Below are positions 54,554-63,657 of a stretch of 64,000 bases of DNA, one piece after another. Under the pieces are notes generated by a model. It saw only the letters and a list, made by a program, of their open reading frames with translations. It had not been told where the DNA came from and made no database searches. Every line of letters starts with the position of its first letter. The stretch's first letter is position 1. The position numbers were made by a program, and so were the translations under genes. This DNA comes from Lacinutrix sp. Hel_I_90 (GTDB taxonomy: Bacteria > Bacteroidota > Bacteroidia > Flavobacteriales > Flavobacteriaceae). The DNA lies in NCBI RefSeq assembly GCF_000934685.1, contig NZ_JYNQ01000001.1, positions 248,001-312,000 of the forward strand, read 5' to 3'.

Positions 54554-55402
54554 TTATTGCCGTTTAACCGCTTTAGGATTAAAAATTGTGATTGCCGAAA
54601 TTAAATCCTGGATGTCCATGGTTTTAATATCTTCATCTGCAAAAAAAGCGGAACGTTTATCGGTATTGTAATTGTATATTTTCCAACGCTTAAACTGATA
54701 CTCTAATGCAGTAAAATTTTCTATCCAGTCACCAGAGTTTAAATACATCGTTTCCCCTTTTTTGTTCTTTTTTACAATCATTTTTGGTTGGTGGATGTGA
54801 CCGCAAATTACATAATCATAGCCGTTTTCAATGGCTAAGTCTGTTGCAACTTCCTCAAAATCACTAATGTATTTTATAGCTCTTTTTACACTGTTCTTTA
54901 TTTTTTTAGAAAGCGAATAGCGTTCTTTTCCCATCGTAACTAATATCCAGTTTATAAAGCGATTAAAAAGAATTAGTAAATCGTAACCATAGCCACCTAA
55001 TTTTGCTAACCATTTGGCATTTTGAATGGAAGCATCAAAAACATCACCGTGAAAGAACCAGGCTTTTTTACCATCTAAAGTCATGACTTTTTTATCGACA
55101 ATAGAAATATTACCAATTTTTGTACCGCTGAATTTTCTCAGCATTTCATCATGATTTCCTGTAATGTATATAACGTCTACACCATCTGCAGCAAAATCCA
55201 TTATTTTCTTGATCACCTGTAAATGTGATTTTGGAAAGTAACGCTTGCTAAACTGCCAGATATCTACAATATCGCCATTAAGAATGAGCGTTTTAGGAGT
55301 AATACTATTCAAATAAGTAAGCAATTGCTTAGCATGACAGCCGTAGGTTCCAAGATGAACATCTGATATTACTGCTACTTCTACTTTTCGTTTTAGGTTC
55401 AA
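54554..55402 (-). CDS. Metallophosphoesterase, LpxH-like UDP-2,3-diacylglucosamine diphosphatase
   Basis: This 282-residue calcineurin-type phosphatase has the motifs AVISDVHLGTYG, LNGDIVDIW, TGNHDEML, FHGDVFD and VICGHIHQPKM, with all metal ligands present. Family similarity points to the lipid A precursor UDP-2,3-diacylglucosamine, as for LpxH/LpxI substitutes in Bacteroidota; substrate is inferred. A C-terminal extension of about 40 residues follows. The start is TTG at 55402. It is 65 bp downstream of the convergent DoxX gene's start. Confidence 0.85.
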   Translation of the reverse strand: MNLKRKVEVAVISDVHLGTYGCHAKQLLTYLNSITPKTLILNGDIVDIWQFSKRYFPKSHLQVIKKIMDFAADGVDVIYITGNHDEMLRKFSGTKIGNISIVDKKVMTLDGKKAWFFHGDVFDASIQNAKWLAKLGGYGYDLLILFNRFINWILVTMGKERYSLSKKIKNSVKRAIKYISDFEEVATDLAIENGYDYVICGHIHQPKMIVKKNKKGETMYLNSGDWIENFTALEYQFKRWKIYNYNTDKRSAFFADEDIKTMDIQDLISAITIFNPKAVKRQ

Positions 55403-55530
55403 AAAACTGCGTATTTAATTCTCTACAAATTAAATGATGTAGTATTAACTAAAGGTGAAGCTAAAATTATTAAAGTAATAGGTTTAAGTTAATTAACTAT
55501 TATTAGAATGATTACAATGTTAACAGCGTA

Positions 55531-56382
55531 TTATTCAGTTACAGAAAATGTAGTTAAATTCTGAATGTTTGTTGAAGATCCTGAAGCAGGAATGGCCAAG
55601 GTTTGACCTGCAGCTTCTAATGCAGCAATAGCAGTATCACTTATTTGATAGTTGCTTTGTGAGGTGGCCTGAACCAAACCAATAGTATCCGCAAAATAAT
55701 TAGTAGACACTAAAATATCTTGAGGGTCTAAAATAGTGATTGTTATAGGAAAACCGCCAAAAGAAACAATGGTAGACACAGAGATGTTAAGTGTTAATTG
55801 TGAAGCAGTAACCCTGTTATATACGGTATTATTGAGCATAATATTTTCAGAATTACCCAAGGCTTTCGTAGACAATATATAAGTAATTGTTACAGGTAAT
55901 CCGTTAAAATCCTGAGAAATGGTATTGGTATTTGCTGATAACTCAGTATTAGTTCCGGCTGATGCATCAAATAAAATGAAATCATTTAAAGTAATGTCAA
56001 AATTAAAAAGAGAGGCTATTTCTTCAGGCAATTCTAGTGTACCATTAAAGAGTAAAGCTGTGTTTGTTCGTGTTAGACTGCCAGAAGACAAAAAACTAGT
56101 CATGGTGCCATTGGCTGGCATGCCCTCATTAACGTCCAGCATAAAAGTATTCGCGGTTTCAGAGACTACGTACAAACTATCATTGCTGGTAATATTTTCT
56201 GACGTGGTATTATCTGTGTTTGACACACTATAGTTCCAGAAATCATTTTCTGTACTGGGAAAATAATTACCATCAGCAGCGGTCTCATTAGTATTGTGAG
56301 GGTTTTGCACACCTTCGTCTGAACACGATAGGGCGAAAATAGCTAAAAAAGAAAGTATAATAATTTTTTTGTATCCTTTCAT
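55531..56382 (-). CDS. Hypothetical lipoprotein, 283 residues
   Basis: A lipoprotein signal (IILSFLAIFALSC) gives a lipidated Cys at residue 20, followed by SDEG. The mature part is rich in Ser, Thr and Asn and predicted to be beta-stranded, with NYFPSTENDFWNYSVSN near the N-terminus. I do not recognise a named family. A role at the cell surface or in the outer membrane is inferred from the lipobox only. It is a single gene divergent from aroC. Confidence 0.75.
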   Translation of the reverse strand: MKGYKKIIILSFLAIFALSCSDEGVQNPHNTNETAADGNYFPSTENDFWNYSVSNTDNTTSENITSNDSLYVVSETANTFMLDVNEGMPANGTMTSFLSSGSLTRTNTALLFNGTLELPEEIASLFNFDITLNDFILFDASAGTNTELSANTNTISQDFNGLPVTITYILSTKALGNSENIMLNNTVYNRVTASQLTLNISVSTIVSFGGFPITITILDPQDILVSTNYFADTIGLVQATSQSNYQISDTAIAALEAAGQTLAIPASGSSTNIQNLTTFSVTE

Positions 56383-56497
56383 AATTCTGAAAACTTAAGA
56401 TGTAAACTTAGAGATTTTAAACTTAAAATTAGAAAATGGAAGCACAATTTTTCTTTTTCTATAATAACGTTTACATTAGCATACAAAATAGGGATAT

Positions 56498-57556
56498 ATG
56501 GCTGGAAATTCATTTGGAAAAATCTTTAATCTCACCACATTTGGAGAATCTCATGGCGTAGCCATTGGTGGTGTTATCGATGGTTGCCCACCCAATATCG
56601 CATTAGATTTTGATGCGATTCAACAAGAAATGAACAGACGTAAGCCGGGACAATCAACTATTGTTACGCAACGTAAAGAACCAGACGAAGTTAAATTTTT
56701 ATCTGGTATTTTTGAGGGCAAAACCACGGGGACACCTATTGGTTTTATTATTGAAAATGCAAATCAGAAATCACAAGATTATTCGCATATAAAAGATTCA
56801 TATCGTCCAAGTCACGCCGATTATGTGTATGATAAAAAATACGGACACCGCGACTACCGTGGCGGCGGACGAAGTTCTGCACGCGAAACAGCAAGCAGAG
56901 TAGTCGCTGGAGCGATTGCAAAACAACTTTTAAAAGACATTAAGATTAATGCATTCACCTCTTCAGTAGGTGAGATTTTTATAGATAAACCCTATCAGGA
57001 ATTAGATTTTAGTAAAATTGAATCTAACGACATTAGGTGCCCAGATACGGCTACTGCAGAAAAAATGATTGCCAAAGTAAAAGAAATAAGAAAAGCGGGA
57101 GATACTATTGGCGGTACGATTACCTGTGTCATTCAAAATGTACCCGTTGGTTTAGGAGAACCTGTTTTCGATAAATTACATGCCGATTTGGGTAAAGCCA
57201 TGTTGTCTATAAATGCAGTAAAAGGTTTTGAATATGGTAGCGGCTTTTGTGGTGCTAAAATGAAAGGTAGCGAACATAATGACCCCTTTAATAATGACGG
57301 TACTACAAAAACCAACTTTTCAGGAGGAATTCAAGGCGGTATAAGTAATGGTATGGACATTTACTTTAGAGTAGCTTTTAAACCTGTAGCAACGTTGATT
57401 CAAAATTATGAAACCATAGATAAAGACGGGAATACCGTTAAGATGCAAGGTAAAGGGCGTCATGACCCTTGTGTCTTACCAAGAGCAGTGCCTATTGTTG
57501 AAGCAATGGCAGCTTTGGTTATTGCCGATTTTTGGTTGTTGAATAAGTTGTATTAA
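56498..57556 (+). CDS. aroC: Chorismate synthase
   Basis: This 352-residue enzyme converts 5-enolpyruvylshikimate 3-phosphate to chorismate with reduced FMN. Signature segments are [52 protein letters not shown]-type region (about 106-135), and [17 protein letters not shown] with the C-terminal [11 protein letters not shown]. The length is normal. No other aromatic-pathway gene lies in the window. Confidence 0.96.
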   Translation: MAGNSFGKIFNLTTFGESHGVAIGGVIDGCPPNIALDFDAIQQEMNRRKPGQSTIVTQRKEPDEVKFLSGIFEGKTTGTPIGFIIENANQKSQDYSHIKDSYRPSHADYVYDKKYGHRDYRGGGRSSARETASRVVAGAIAKQLLKDIKINAFTSSVGEIFIDKPYQELDFSKIESNDIRCPDTATAEKMIAKVKEIRKAGDTIGGTITCVIQNVPVGLGEPVFDKLHADLGKAMLSINAVKGFEYGSGFCGAKMKGSEHNDPFNNDGTTKTNFSGGIQGGISNGMDIYFRVAFKPVATLIQNYETIDKDGNTVKMQGKGRHDPCVLPRAVPIVEAMAALVIADFWLLNKLY

Positions 57557-57768
57557 ACAATTCCAACGCAGGCAGAAATTTTATAAATTGAAGAAAATAG
57601 ATTTGAAAAATTTGGGTTTGAAACAAAGTAAAAAGAGTCTTTTTTAGCGTGTAAATACGGTTATATTTTTTATGCTTTGATTACTTTTATCTCTATTTCA
57701 CTTATTATATATTAATCGATATTGTTATTACAACATACGTAGTTAAAATTAAAAACTAACTAATAAAA

Positions 57769-57789
57769 GATTCCCGCTTTCTCGGGAAA
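57769..57789. other. Small hairpin just before the symporter start codon
   Basis: TTCCCG (57771-57776) pairs with CGGGAA (57783-57788) around CTTTCT, only 6 bp before the ATG at 57795. Similar GC-rich inverted repeats are scattered in flavobacterial genomes. It could affect ribosome access or be a remnant repeat. Confidence 0.5.
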
Positions 57790-57794
57790 TAAAT

Positions 57795-59120
57795 ATGAAA
57801 AAACTAGAATTACACTGGAAAATTATAATAGGCATGGTATTAGGAATCCTCTTTGGATTCCTAATGAACGCTGTAGGTGGCGGAAAAGGCTTTGTTACCG
57901 ATTGGATTGCACCCTTTGGAACAATCTTTATCAACCTTTTAAAACTTATCGCTGTACCATTAATTTTAGCTTCTTTAATTAAAGGTATCTCGGATTTAAA
58001 AGACATTTCTAAGATTAAATCGATGGGATTACGTACCATTATTATTTATGTAGGTACAACTTTAATCGCGATTGTAATAGGGCTATCAATTGTTAATGTT
58101 ATAAAGCCCGGCGCAGGAATGCCTCAGGATACGATTGAGAAAATCAAATTAAAATACGAGAATGATGCCGATGTTAGCGATAAGCTAATGAAAGCATCAG
58201 CTCAAAAAGATGCTGGACCTTTGCAAGCTTTGGTGGATATTTTTCCAAGCAATATCTTTCAATCTTTGGGAGATGCCAGTATGCTGCAAGTTATTTTCTT
58301 TGCTTTATTTGTAGGGATCTGTTTATTGCTTATTCCTGAGAAAAAGGCAAAACCATTAATTGATTTTTTCGACTCGCTCAACGAAGTCGTCATGAAAATG
58401 GTTGATTTAATAATGCTATTTGCACCCTATGCTGTATTTGCTTTAATGGCAAATGTGATTATTGCTTTTGACGATACCGAAATTCTATTAAAGTTATTAA
58501 ACTACGCGCTATGTGTTGTAGGAGGCTTAGCCTTAATGATAGGTTTCTATCTTGTTTTAGTTAAAGTATACACTAAAAAATCGCCACTTTGGTTTTTAAA
58601 GCAAATAAGTCCCGCACAATTATTGGCTTTTTCAACAAGTTCAAGTGCAGCGACATTACCAGTTACTATGGAGCGTGTAGAAGAACATTTAGGTGTAGAT
58701 AAAGAAGTCTCGGGTTTTGTTTTACCAGTGGGTGCAACCGTGAATATGGATGGTACGAGTTTATATCAAGGTATTGCAGCGGTATTTATCATGCAGGTGA
58801 TTTGGCCAGAAGGCTTAACATTTACTAATCAATTGGTTATTATTGCAACAGCATTATTAGCCTCTATAGGAAGTGCCGCAGTACCAAGTGCAGGTATGGT
58901 TATGCTGGTTATCGTTTTAGAATCTATTGGTTTTCCTGCGGAATTACTACCAATTGGTTTAGCCTTAATTTTTGCTGTAGACAGACCATTAGATATGTGC
59001 AGAACTGTAGTTAACGTTACTGGAGATGCTACCGTATCTATGATGGTCGCAAAGTCATTAGATAAATTGCATGAGCCAAGACCAAAAGAGTGGGATGATA
59101 ATTATGAAGCAGTAAAATAA
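57795..59120 (+). CDS. Dicarboxylate/amino acid:cation symporter (DAACS family)
   Basis: This 441-residue transporter carries glutamate, aspartate or C4-dicarboxylates with Na+ or H+. Eight membrane helices are visible, plus the re-entrant loops: STSSSAATLPVTMERVEEHL, and VGATVNMDGTSLYQGIAAVF, which has the family NMDGT motif. SAAVPSAGMVML and DRPLDMCRTVVNVTGDA near the C-terminus complete the substrate site. The exact substrate cannot be read off. Confidence 0.92.
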   Translation: MKKLELHWKIIIGMVLGILFGFLMNAVGGGKGFVTDWIAPFGTIFINLLKLIAVPLILASLIKGISDLKDISKIKSMGLRTIIIYVGTTLIAIVIGLSIVNVIKPGAGMPQDTIEKIKLKYENDADVSDKLMKASAQKDAGPLQALVDIFPSNIFQSLGDASMLQVIFFALFVGICLLLIPEKKAKPLIDFFDSLNEVVMKMVDLIMLFAPYAVFALMANVIIAFDDTEILLKLLNYALCVVGGLALMIGFYLVLVKVYTKKSPLWFLKQISPAQLLAFSTSSSAATLPVTMERVEEHLGVDKEVSGFVLPVGATVNMDGTSLYQGIAAVFIMQVIWPEGLTFTNQLVIIATALLASIGSAAVPSAGMVMLVIVLESIGFPAELLPIGLALIFAVDRPLDMCRTVVNVTGDATVSMMVAKSLDKLHEPRPKEWDDNYEAVK

Positions 59121-59315
59121 TTTCAAAAAATAGAATATTCTTATTAAATTTATAGAAACGAATCCAGACGATAACTGTTTTCTTAATGAAAATTCAAAAG
59201 AGTTGTCTGGGCTTATCGCATTTTAAAATGACTATTAGAAACAGACATGGTCTGGTTCTATTAGTCATCCTAGACGTGTCTCGGTAAGGAATCGTATTTT
59301 TTAGACCACAATACC
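59121..59315. other. Structured intergenic region before the sulfurtransferase gene
   Basis: Two inverted repeats lie here. The first pairs CCAGAC (59164-59169) with GTCTGG (59205-59210), extended by AACT/AGTT. The second, 59228-59268, has arms of 19 bp with two mismatches around ATG, containing ACAGAC and GTCTGG (59250-59255). CCAGAC at 59164 could pair with either GTCTGG, so alternative folds are possible. No T-run follows the second hairpin, so it is not a standard terminator. A regulatory RNA role is inference. Confidence 0.45.
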
Positions 59316-60143
59316 ATGTCAAAAATCACGCGCAATAGTCACTCGGTTTCAGTACAATGGTTACACGATCATTTACAAGATGAGAATAGTCTTGTTTTCG
59401 ACGCCAGTATACCTAAAGTTACGGCAGACAAGAGTGATGACAGGGATGTACAAATTCCTAACACACAATTTTTCGATATTAAAAATAAATTTAGTGACAC
59501 AGAAGCTCGGTTTCCAAATACGATGCCATCTGAAAAGCAATTTCAAGAGGAAGCAAGAAAATTGGGTGTTAATCAGGACAGTACTATTATTGCTTACGAC
59601 GATTTAGGCCTGTATTCAAGTGCACGTGTCTGGTGGCTATTTAAAATATTTGGGCACGATAATGTAGCCGTTTTAGACGGTGGTTTACCAGAATGGATTA
59701 ATCAAGGTTATAAAACGGAAGCGAAACAAGAAAATAACAAACCTATTGGAGATTTTGAAGCCAAATATAATGCAAAACATGTGGTGTATTATGATCATTT
59801 AGAGGCACTTTCAAAAGACTCAAAATTTAAAATTATCGATGCGCGCTCAAGTGATCGGTTTAATGGTTTAGTAGCAGAACCAAGGGCAGGATTACGAAGC
59901 GGAACGATTTCTAATTCAGTAAATTTACCATACCACCAGGTCCTTAATGGAACAACACTAAAACCAGAACCAGAATTAAGATTAATTTTTAAAACGCTAG
60001 CGAATGAAAATCAGCATTTGGTGTTTTCTTGTGGCTCTGGTATTACGGCTTCTGTATTAAGTTTAGCTGCAACTATTGCGGGATACAAGAATAGTGTTTA
60101 CGATGGCTCATGGACAGAATACGGCACCTTAAAAACAAATTAA
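59316..60143 (+). CDS. Sulfurtransferase (rhodanese, SseA-like)
   Basis: This 275-residue enzyme has two rhodanese domains. The N-terminal one (about 1-140) lacks the active Cys, as usual for the family. The C-terminal one (about 155-270) has the catalytic Cys in VFSCGSGITASVLSL. The CG[ST]G[VI]TA loop favours 3-mercaptopyruvate sulfurtransferase over thiosulfate sulfurtransferase. IIDARSSDRFNGL precedes. It may supply sulfur or cyanide protection; the reaction is inferred from the family. Two bp separate its stop from the next gene. Confidence 0.88.
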   Translation: MSKITRNSHSVSVQWLHDHLQDENSLVFDASIPKVTADKSDDRDVQIPNTQFFDIKNKFSDTEARFPNTMPSEKQFQEEARKLGVNQDSTIIAYDDLGLYSSARVWWLFKIFGHDNVAVLDGGLPEWINQGYKTEAKQENNKPIGDFEAKYNAKHVVYYDHLEALSKDSKFKIIDARSSDRFNGLVAEPRAGLRSGTISNSVNLPYHQVLNGTTLKPEPELRLIFKTLANENQHLVFSCGSGITASVLSLAATIAGYKNSVYDGSWTEYGTLKTN

Positions 60144-60145
60144 TT

Positions 60146-60481
60146 ATGGAGACACCTAAAGATTGGACAAAACAGGAATTAATAGCTTACATTTTGCTTT
60201 ATGTCGCTAATTCAGATCTTAATGAAAGCAACGATGAAAAAGATTTTATCATGTCTAAAGTCGATAGAGAAACTTTTGCAAGTGTTCATGCAGAATTCGA
60301 CAAGGATAATGATTACCAATGTCTTCAAAAAATAATTAAAAGTGTAGAATCACATGATTATTTTAGGAATGACTATGCCGAATTGTTTGCAGATATTAAA
60401 TCAATGTTATACGCGCATGGTGAAGCAGAGGAGATGGAAGAAACCGTATTTATGTACTTAAGGAAAATTTTAGAGAAATAA
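60146..60481 (+). CDS. Small helical protein, TerB-like
   Basis: This 111-residue protein is mostly helical. ELIAYILLYVANSDLNESNDEKDFI (about residues 10-34) resembles the first EF-like helix pair of the TerB family, and MYLRKILEK ends the chain. The ATG at 60146 begins 2 bp after the sulfurtransferase stop, so they are probably co-transcribed; an earlier in-frame ATG at 60110 would overlap that gene. The TerB assignment is tentative and the role unknown. Confidence 0.7.
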   Translation: METPKDWTKQELIAYILLYVANSDLNESNDEKDFIMSKVDRETFASVHAEFDKDNDYQCLQKIIKSVESHDYFRNDYAELFADIKSMLYAHGEAEEMEETVFMYLRKILEK

Positions 60482-60988
60482 GTATTTAATTAAAAATCAA
60501 CGGGTTCAAAAATTATCTTTAGAAATACTAGATTTCCTTCAAGTGTAATATTTTAGACTGCTTTCATTGTATGGCTTGTTGAGAATGTAATAATAAAAAA
60601 AGTCTCAAAGCCATATATAATCCATTCAGTAGCTAAAACTGAAGCTTTTAAAGTGTAGACTATAAACCTTAAAAGAACGTACTCATTCCTAACTCATCGT
60701 GATTTAGGGTAAATTAATTATTATGTGCTTTGAGACTCTAACCAATCTCAACAGCTATAAAATTAGCAAAGAGATAGGCTTTATAAAAACGATAATGAGT
60801 AAAGTGCTGGTTTCTACGAGTGAATACTACTTTTAAATGAGTTAAGTGTCTTTTTATGTCATTCATCGGTAATTTTTACAAAAATAGGTTGTAAATCAAA
60901 TAATTAGGTCGTTCATCGATTTTTTACTGCACAATAAAATATCCCATTTATATTAGCAGTGCTATTACGAATAAATACTCCCAAACCT
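60482..60988. other. Non-coding stretch of 507 bp
   Basis: No gene longer than 40 codons with support is visible on either strand. It holds the inverted repeat at 60601-60737. A TATATTAG sequence near 60950 could be a weak -7 element for the small secreted protein. No tRNA or known RNA was recognised. Confidence 0.5.
60601..60737. repeat. Imperfect inverted repeat pair, 137 bp across
   Basis: The left arm (60601-60621) begins AGTCTCAAAGC and the right arm (60717-60737) ends GCTTTGAGACT, with a perfect 11-bp core and further imperfect matches (CATATATAAT versus ATTATTATG). The arms lie about 95 bp apart. This could be a remnant of a small miniature element or the two strands of a large hairpin. 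No flanking target duplication is obvious. Confidence 0.45.
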
Positions 60989-61231
60989 ATGAAATTGTTG
61001 ATAACAATACTTTTACTATTTACTGTGTTTTTTGCTTCTGCTCAAGAAGATAAAAAAGAAATAAACATTATTATACCTACTATCGAAGCGCCATCAATTG
61101 ATCTGAATCAAGAGGTTGTTATTAGTGTCAAAGGCATTAAAACAATGGATGAAATCGATATTGAAAATTACAATAAAACAAGCTACCTAAACCTTATTGC
61201 TAATAAAAAGCAAGAACCAGAAATGTGCTAA
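60989..61231 (+). CDS. Small secreted hypothetical protein, 80 residues
   Basis: A signal peptide (LLITILLLFTVFFASAQ) is followed by a short mature peptide of about 60 residues, rich in Asp, Glu, Ile and Lys, ending in EPEMC. The terminal Cys is unusual. I do not recognise a family. The ATG at 60989 is preferred to a TTA-preceded upstream frame start at 60959. A terminator follows 45 bp downstream. Confidence 0.6.
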   Translation: MKLLITILLLFTVFFASAQEDKKEINIIIPTIEAPSIDLNQEVVISVKGIKTMDEIDIENYNKTSYLNLIANKKQEPEMC

Positions 61232-61276
61232 TAAGCATATTAATTGAATTAATCCAAGAATACAAACGTATTAGTT

Positions 61277-61308
61277 AAAGTCTGAATGTCTCAATTCAGA
61301 CTTTTTTT
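61277..61308 (+). terminator. Terminator of the small secreted protein gene
   Basis: AAAGTCTGAAT (61277-61287) pairs perfectly with ATTCAGACTTT (61294-61304), followed by T-run. Confidence 0.8.
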
Positions 61309-61522
61309 ATGCTAATACCTTTAGTTTTTAAGGTTTACAATTTTCTAGGACTTTTACTTAAACAAGAATGTTATATAATTCTTAAATACATCGGTTTTCT
61401 GTGTATATGTTTTTGATTATAACTAAATTAGTAAGTAATTAAAAACACATGTTCTTACCTAATGATTATTCCACGTTTTATAGTAAATCAGCTAACGGAT
61501 AGTCATCGGAAATAAAAAATGA
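61309..61522. other. Upstream region of the egt operon, 214 bp
   Basis: No gene or strong TAnnTTTG promoter was found. Transcription of egtB must begin here since the terminator at 61277-61308 blocks read-through. Confidence 0.4.
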
Positions 61523-62692
61523 ATGGAAGAAAAAAACAGACTTTTTAAGAAATACATTGAAACAAGATCCCAAACGGTAAAGCTTTGTGAAGGGCTTCAA
61601 CCTGAAGATTTTTCAATACAAGCCGCTTCTTTTGTGAGTCCGCCTAAATGGCATTTGGCACACACCACCTGGTTTTTTGAAGAAATGGTTCTAAAGCAAT
61701 TCAGTAAGGATTATAAAACATATAATGATACTTATGCTTTTTTGTTTAATAGTTATTACAACAGTTTAGGAGAACGTATTGGACGTCACGAAAGAGGGTT
61801 AATAACCAGGCCAACTAGTAATACCATTTTCAAGTACAGAGATTATGTGGATAAGCATATAGAAAAACTATTGGAAAGTGATTTAAATACTGCATTAGAA
61901 ACACTCATTATTTTAGGCATTAACCACGAGCAACAACACCAAGAATTATTAATTACAGATTTAAAATATTCTTTTTCTCATAATCCTACCTATCCAGAAC
62001 TATCCAATACAAATTTTATTTCAGATCAAAATACTAAAAACACAACAGATGACGCTTGGATAGCTATAGCAGAAGGTGTTTATACTATTGGGCATCAAAG
62101 TAAAGACTTCTCTTTTGATAATGAATTAGGAGTACATCGCGTGTTTTTAGAACCTTTTGAAATTTCTAAAGATTTAGTTACTAACGGTGACTATATTAAG
62201 TTTTTAGAATCAGGCGCTTACAGCGATCCAAAATACTGGTTAGACGACGGCTGGGCTTGGATTAATAGTAACGCTATATCAAAACCTTTATACTGGAAAA
62301 AAATTGAGGGTAAATGGTTCCATTATACGGTTTCAGGACTTAAACCAATAGATAAAAAGGCCATATTAAGTCATGTTTCATTTTATGAAGCGCATGCATT
62401 TGCGTTTTGGTCTGGACATAGATTGCCTACCGAATATGAATGGGAAATAGCATCCAAACAGTTTGTTTGGGGAACACGATGGGAGTGGACTAACTCTGCT
62501 TACTTACCGTATCCAAAATTTAAAATTTCAAAAGGTGCTGTAGGCGAGTATAATGGTAAATTTATGGTCAATTTAATGGTCCTTCGAGGGGCCTCGACAG
62601 CGACCGCACCAAATCATAGTCGTAATACGTACAGAAACTTTTTTAGTCCAGAAATGCAATGGCAACTCTCTGGAATTCGCTTAGTAAAATAG
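61523..62692 (+). CDS. egtB: Ergothioneine biosynthesis sulfoxide synthase EgtB
   Basis: This 389-residue iron-dependent enzyme joins trimethylhistidine (hercynine) with a thiol in ergothioneine synthesis. The N-terminal DinB-like domain has the iron ligands: WHLAHTTWFFEE (His) and GINHEQQHQELLITDLKYS (two His). The C-terminal FGE-sulfatase-like domain (about 175-389) has HRVFLEPFEISKDLVTNGDY, HRLPTEYEWEIAS and RWEWTNSAY, ending LSGIRLVK. No egtA or egtC is visible nearby, so cysteine rather than gamma-glutamylcysteine may be the thiol donor, but this is inference. egtD starts 11 bp downstream. Confidence 0.9.
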   Translation: MEEKNRLFKKYIETRSQTVKLCEGLQPEDFSIQAASFVSPPKWHLAHTTWFFEEMVLKQFSKDYKTYNDTYAFLFNSYYNSLGERIGRHERGLITRPTSNTIFKYRDYVDKHIEKLLESDLNTALETLIILGINHEQQHQELLITDLKYSFSHNPTYPELSNTNFISDQNTKNTTDDAWIAIAEGVYTIGHQSKDFSFDNELGVHRVFLEPFEISKDLVTNGDYIKFLESGAYSDPKYWLDDGWAWINSNAISKPLYWKKIEGKWFHYTVSGLKPIDKKAILSHVSFYEAHAFAFWSGHRLPTEYEWEIASKQFVWGTRWEWTNSAYLPYPKFKISKGAVGEYNGKFMVNLMVLRGASTATAPNHSRNTYRNFFSPEMQWQLSGIRLVK

Positions 62693-62703
62693 ATTTAAAA
62701 AAA

Positions 62704-63657
62704 ATGAACAATACCTTTATGAAAGATGTGGATAACGGGCTCAGTGCTAATCCGAAAATCTTATCTTCAAAATATTTTTATGATGCCATCGGAGATGCTT
62801 TGTTTATAAAAATAATGCAGATGCCAGAATATTACTTAACCAATTCTGAATTTGAAATTTTAAGTCAACAAACAGAAACTATTGTAAATAATTTGGGTCT
62901 GACTAAAAACAAGCCATTCGATTTAGTGGAGTTAGGCGCAGGAGATGGTAAGAAAACCAAAGAGTTATTGCGCTATCTAATAAAACATGACTATAATTTT
63001 AATTATGTTCCTATAGATATTTCAAGTAATGTTTTAAATCTTTTAGAGAACAGCTTAAGAGCAGAATTTAAAACCTTGAATATCGCTAAAAAACAAGGGG
63101 ACTATTTCGAAGTTTTAAAAGAAATTAAAGCCAATAAGAAACCTAAAGTTGTGTTGTTTTTAGGGTCTAATATGGGTAACATGGAAGATGAAAAAGCACA
63201 GGTATTTATAGAAACATTAAGCGACGCATTAGAGATAAACGATAAATTGTTAGTGGGATTAGATTTAATAAAGTCTGAAGCTATTGTTTTGCCTGCGTAT
63301 AATGATCAGGCAGGTATAACTAAAGCGTTTAATCTTAATTTATTATCACGTATTAATAAAGAATTATTAGCAGATTTTAATATAGAAACCTTCGATCATA
63401 GAGCAATTTATTCAGAACAGACAGGTATTGCCAGAAGTTATATTGTTAGCAAAGTAGAACAGACGGTAAGCATTGCACGTTTAAACAAAACATTTAATTT
63501 TAAAAAAGAGGAAGCTATAAATGTTGAAATTTCTCGTAAATACAATGATGCTATTGTCGATAAATTGATTGTAAATTCAGGTTTTAAAAGGCTTAAAAAG
63601 CTTACGGATTCAAAACAGTTCTTCGCAAACTATATTTTTAATAAATCAGCTTCATGA
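62704..63657 (+). CDS. egtD: L-histidine N-alpha-methyltransferase EgtD
   Basis: This 317-residue SAM-dependent enzyme trimethylates histidine to hercynine. Typical segments are SSKYFYDAIGDALFIKIMQMPEYYLTNSEFEIL (start of the EgtD family), LVELGAGDGKKTKELL (SAM binding, about 78-93), VPIDISSNVL, KVVLFLGSNMGNM, and LLVGLDLIKSE. The ATG at 62704 is chosen; the earlier ATG at 62659 is within egtB. The stop TGA overlaps the next gene's start (ATGA). Confidence 0.92.
   Translation: MNNTFMKDVDNGLSANPKILSSKYFYDAIGDALFIKIMQMPEYYLTNSEFEILSQQTETIVNNLGLTKNKPFDLVELGAGDGKKTKELLRYLIKHDYNFNYVPIDISSNVLNLLENSLRAEFKTLNIAKKQGDYFEVLKEIKANKKPKVVLFLGSNMGNMEDEKAQVFIETLSDALEINDKLLVGLDLIKSEAIVLPAYNDQAGITKAFNLNLLSRINKELLADFNIETFDHRAIYSEQTGIARSYIVSKVEQTVSIARLNKTFNFKKEEAINVEISRKYNDAIVDKLIVNSGFKRLKKLTDSKQFFANYIFNKSAS

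Noticed and set aside
60723-60836. 37-codon frame on the plus strand in the non-coding stretch
   Set aside because: It starts inside the right inverted-repeat arm, has no signal or motif and no conserved features visible.
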